Below are positions 4,590-5,028 of a stretch of DNA of 5,028 nt, in pieces (the first letter of the stretch is position 1; each line of letters begins with the position of its first letter). Origin of the DNA: an uncultured Eubacteriales bacterium (lineage in GTDB: Bacteria; Bacillota; Clostridia; Oscillospirales; Feifaniaceae); the NCBI GenBank assembly GCA_902474785.1, contig CABRXB010000105.1, forward strand, positions 1 to 5,028, written 5' to 3'. Below the pieces are notes generated by a model that made no database searches, was not told where the DNA came from, and was given only the letters and a program-made list of their open reading frames with translations. The translations under genes were made by a program, and so were the position numbers.

Positions 4590-5028
4590 GCGTTTCAAGG
4601 GGATGCCAAGGCTTTTTAAGCGTCTGCCTATACGCCTCTTGCACCCTTGGACTGTCTTTGGCCGCAGGACGGCTCTCCTCCCTGCCCGCTAGGTTTCGCT
4701 TCTTGACAGCCTGTGCTCCGGGAATCCCTTGGCAAACAGTCTCCCCGGCCCAGCGTCAGAAGCGGCTCTGCCTTTACCCCGGGCGCCTGCCCCAAAGAGT
4801 GTTCGCCATCTTTTCTGATGGCATGGCCTGAAATCCCTCCCGGCGAGCGGCGGCCCCCCGTCTTCAAAACCATTCCCAACACCCACGCCCCGCCTTATTG
4901 CCAAGCCTGTCTTCGGCGCGGCGTCATCCCGGTTTTTGGAGCTCTCTGCCCTCCCATGCCCCGCCATGTCTATGGCGCCCTTCACGCTGTCTTTGGGCCC
5001 GTCTTAATCCGTCCCCCCTCTTTGACCG
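4590..5028. other. Gene-free right flank with short hairpins
   Basis: No supportable gene is present. Open frames on the minus strand (4628-4882 and 4689-4985) lack ribosome sites, and their Gly/Arg-rich translations resemble no family. The plus strand is pyrimidine-rich toward the right edge. Two perfect 6 bp hairpins stand out: GCCATC/GATGGC (4805-4822, loop TTTTCT) and CGCCAT/ATGGCG (4962-4977, loop GTCT). Neither has a U tract. Just after the anti-sigma stop, CCAAGGCTTTTT (near 4609-4620) has a T run but no stable stem directly before it; a CCAAGG/CCTTGG pairing spanning about 4609-4649 is possible. No clear terminator of the sigma operon is therefore visible. A minus-strand frame entering from the right edge and stopping at 4982-4984 is too short to judge. 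Confidence 0.55.

Noticed and set aside
1..5028. CRISPR array, tRNA, rRNA, insertion sequence or phage genes
   Set aside because: No regularly spaced long repeats, no T-loop/anticodon-arm pattern, no transposase or phage-like protein, and no terminal inverted repeats with target duplications were seen by eye.

Overview
The window holds three protein genes, two long gene-free stretches at its edges and a 0.75 kb divergent intergenic region. GC content is high, with a strong G/C preference at third codon positions in the genes. Strong AGGAGG-type ribosome binding sites, a copper-amine-oxidase-type stalk domain on a secreted protein, and an ECF sigma factor paired with a DUF4179-type membrane anti-sigma factor all point to a GC-rich Firmicute. 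A high-GC Clostridia lineage (Oscillospiraceae-like) is the best guess; this is inference from gene families and not a phylogenetic result.

Layout. 1-378: no convincing gene, but hairpins that could end the leftward gene. 379-2019 (minus): exported protein of 546 residues with a signal peptide, a copper amine oxidase N-terminal-like (stalk) domain and an unassigned C-terminal region of about 350 residues. 2020-2770: divergent intergenic region. It contains an extended -10 promoter firing leftward about 390 nt upstream of the stalk gene, hence a long leader, and several dyads. It also contains a nested hairpin like one found at the left end of the window, and an ECF-like promoter candidate firing rightward. 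2771-3253 (plus): ECF sigma factor of 160 residues. 3243-4589 (plus): membrane protein of 448 residues, overlapping the sigma gene by 11 bp, with a short basic cytoplasmic tail, one membrane span and DUF4179/DUF5643-like extracytoplasmic regions; it is the probable anti-sigma factor. 4590-5028: no gene seen, pyrimidine-rich on the plus strand, with perfect short hairpins.

How they fit together. The sigma and DUF4179 genes form a translationally coupled sigma/anti-sigma switch: an envelope signal sensed outside the cell would release the sigma factor. The divergent stalk-domain protein is an envelope or secreted protein and a plausible partner or target, but its visible promoter looks housekeeping, so regulation by this sigma factor is not shown. 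I see no mobile element, CRISPR array, tRNA or rRNA. The less ordinary parts are the long untranslated leader of the stalk gene and the pair of look-alike nested hairpins on either side of it.
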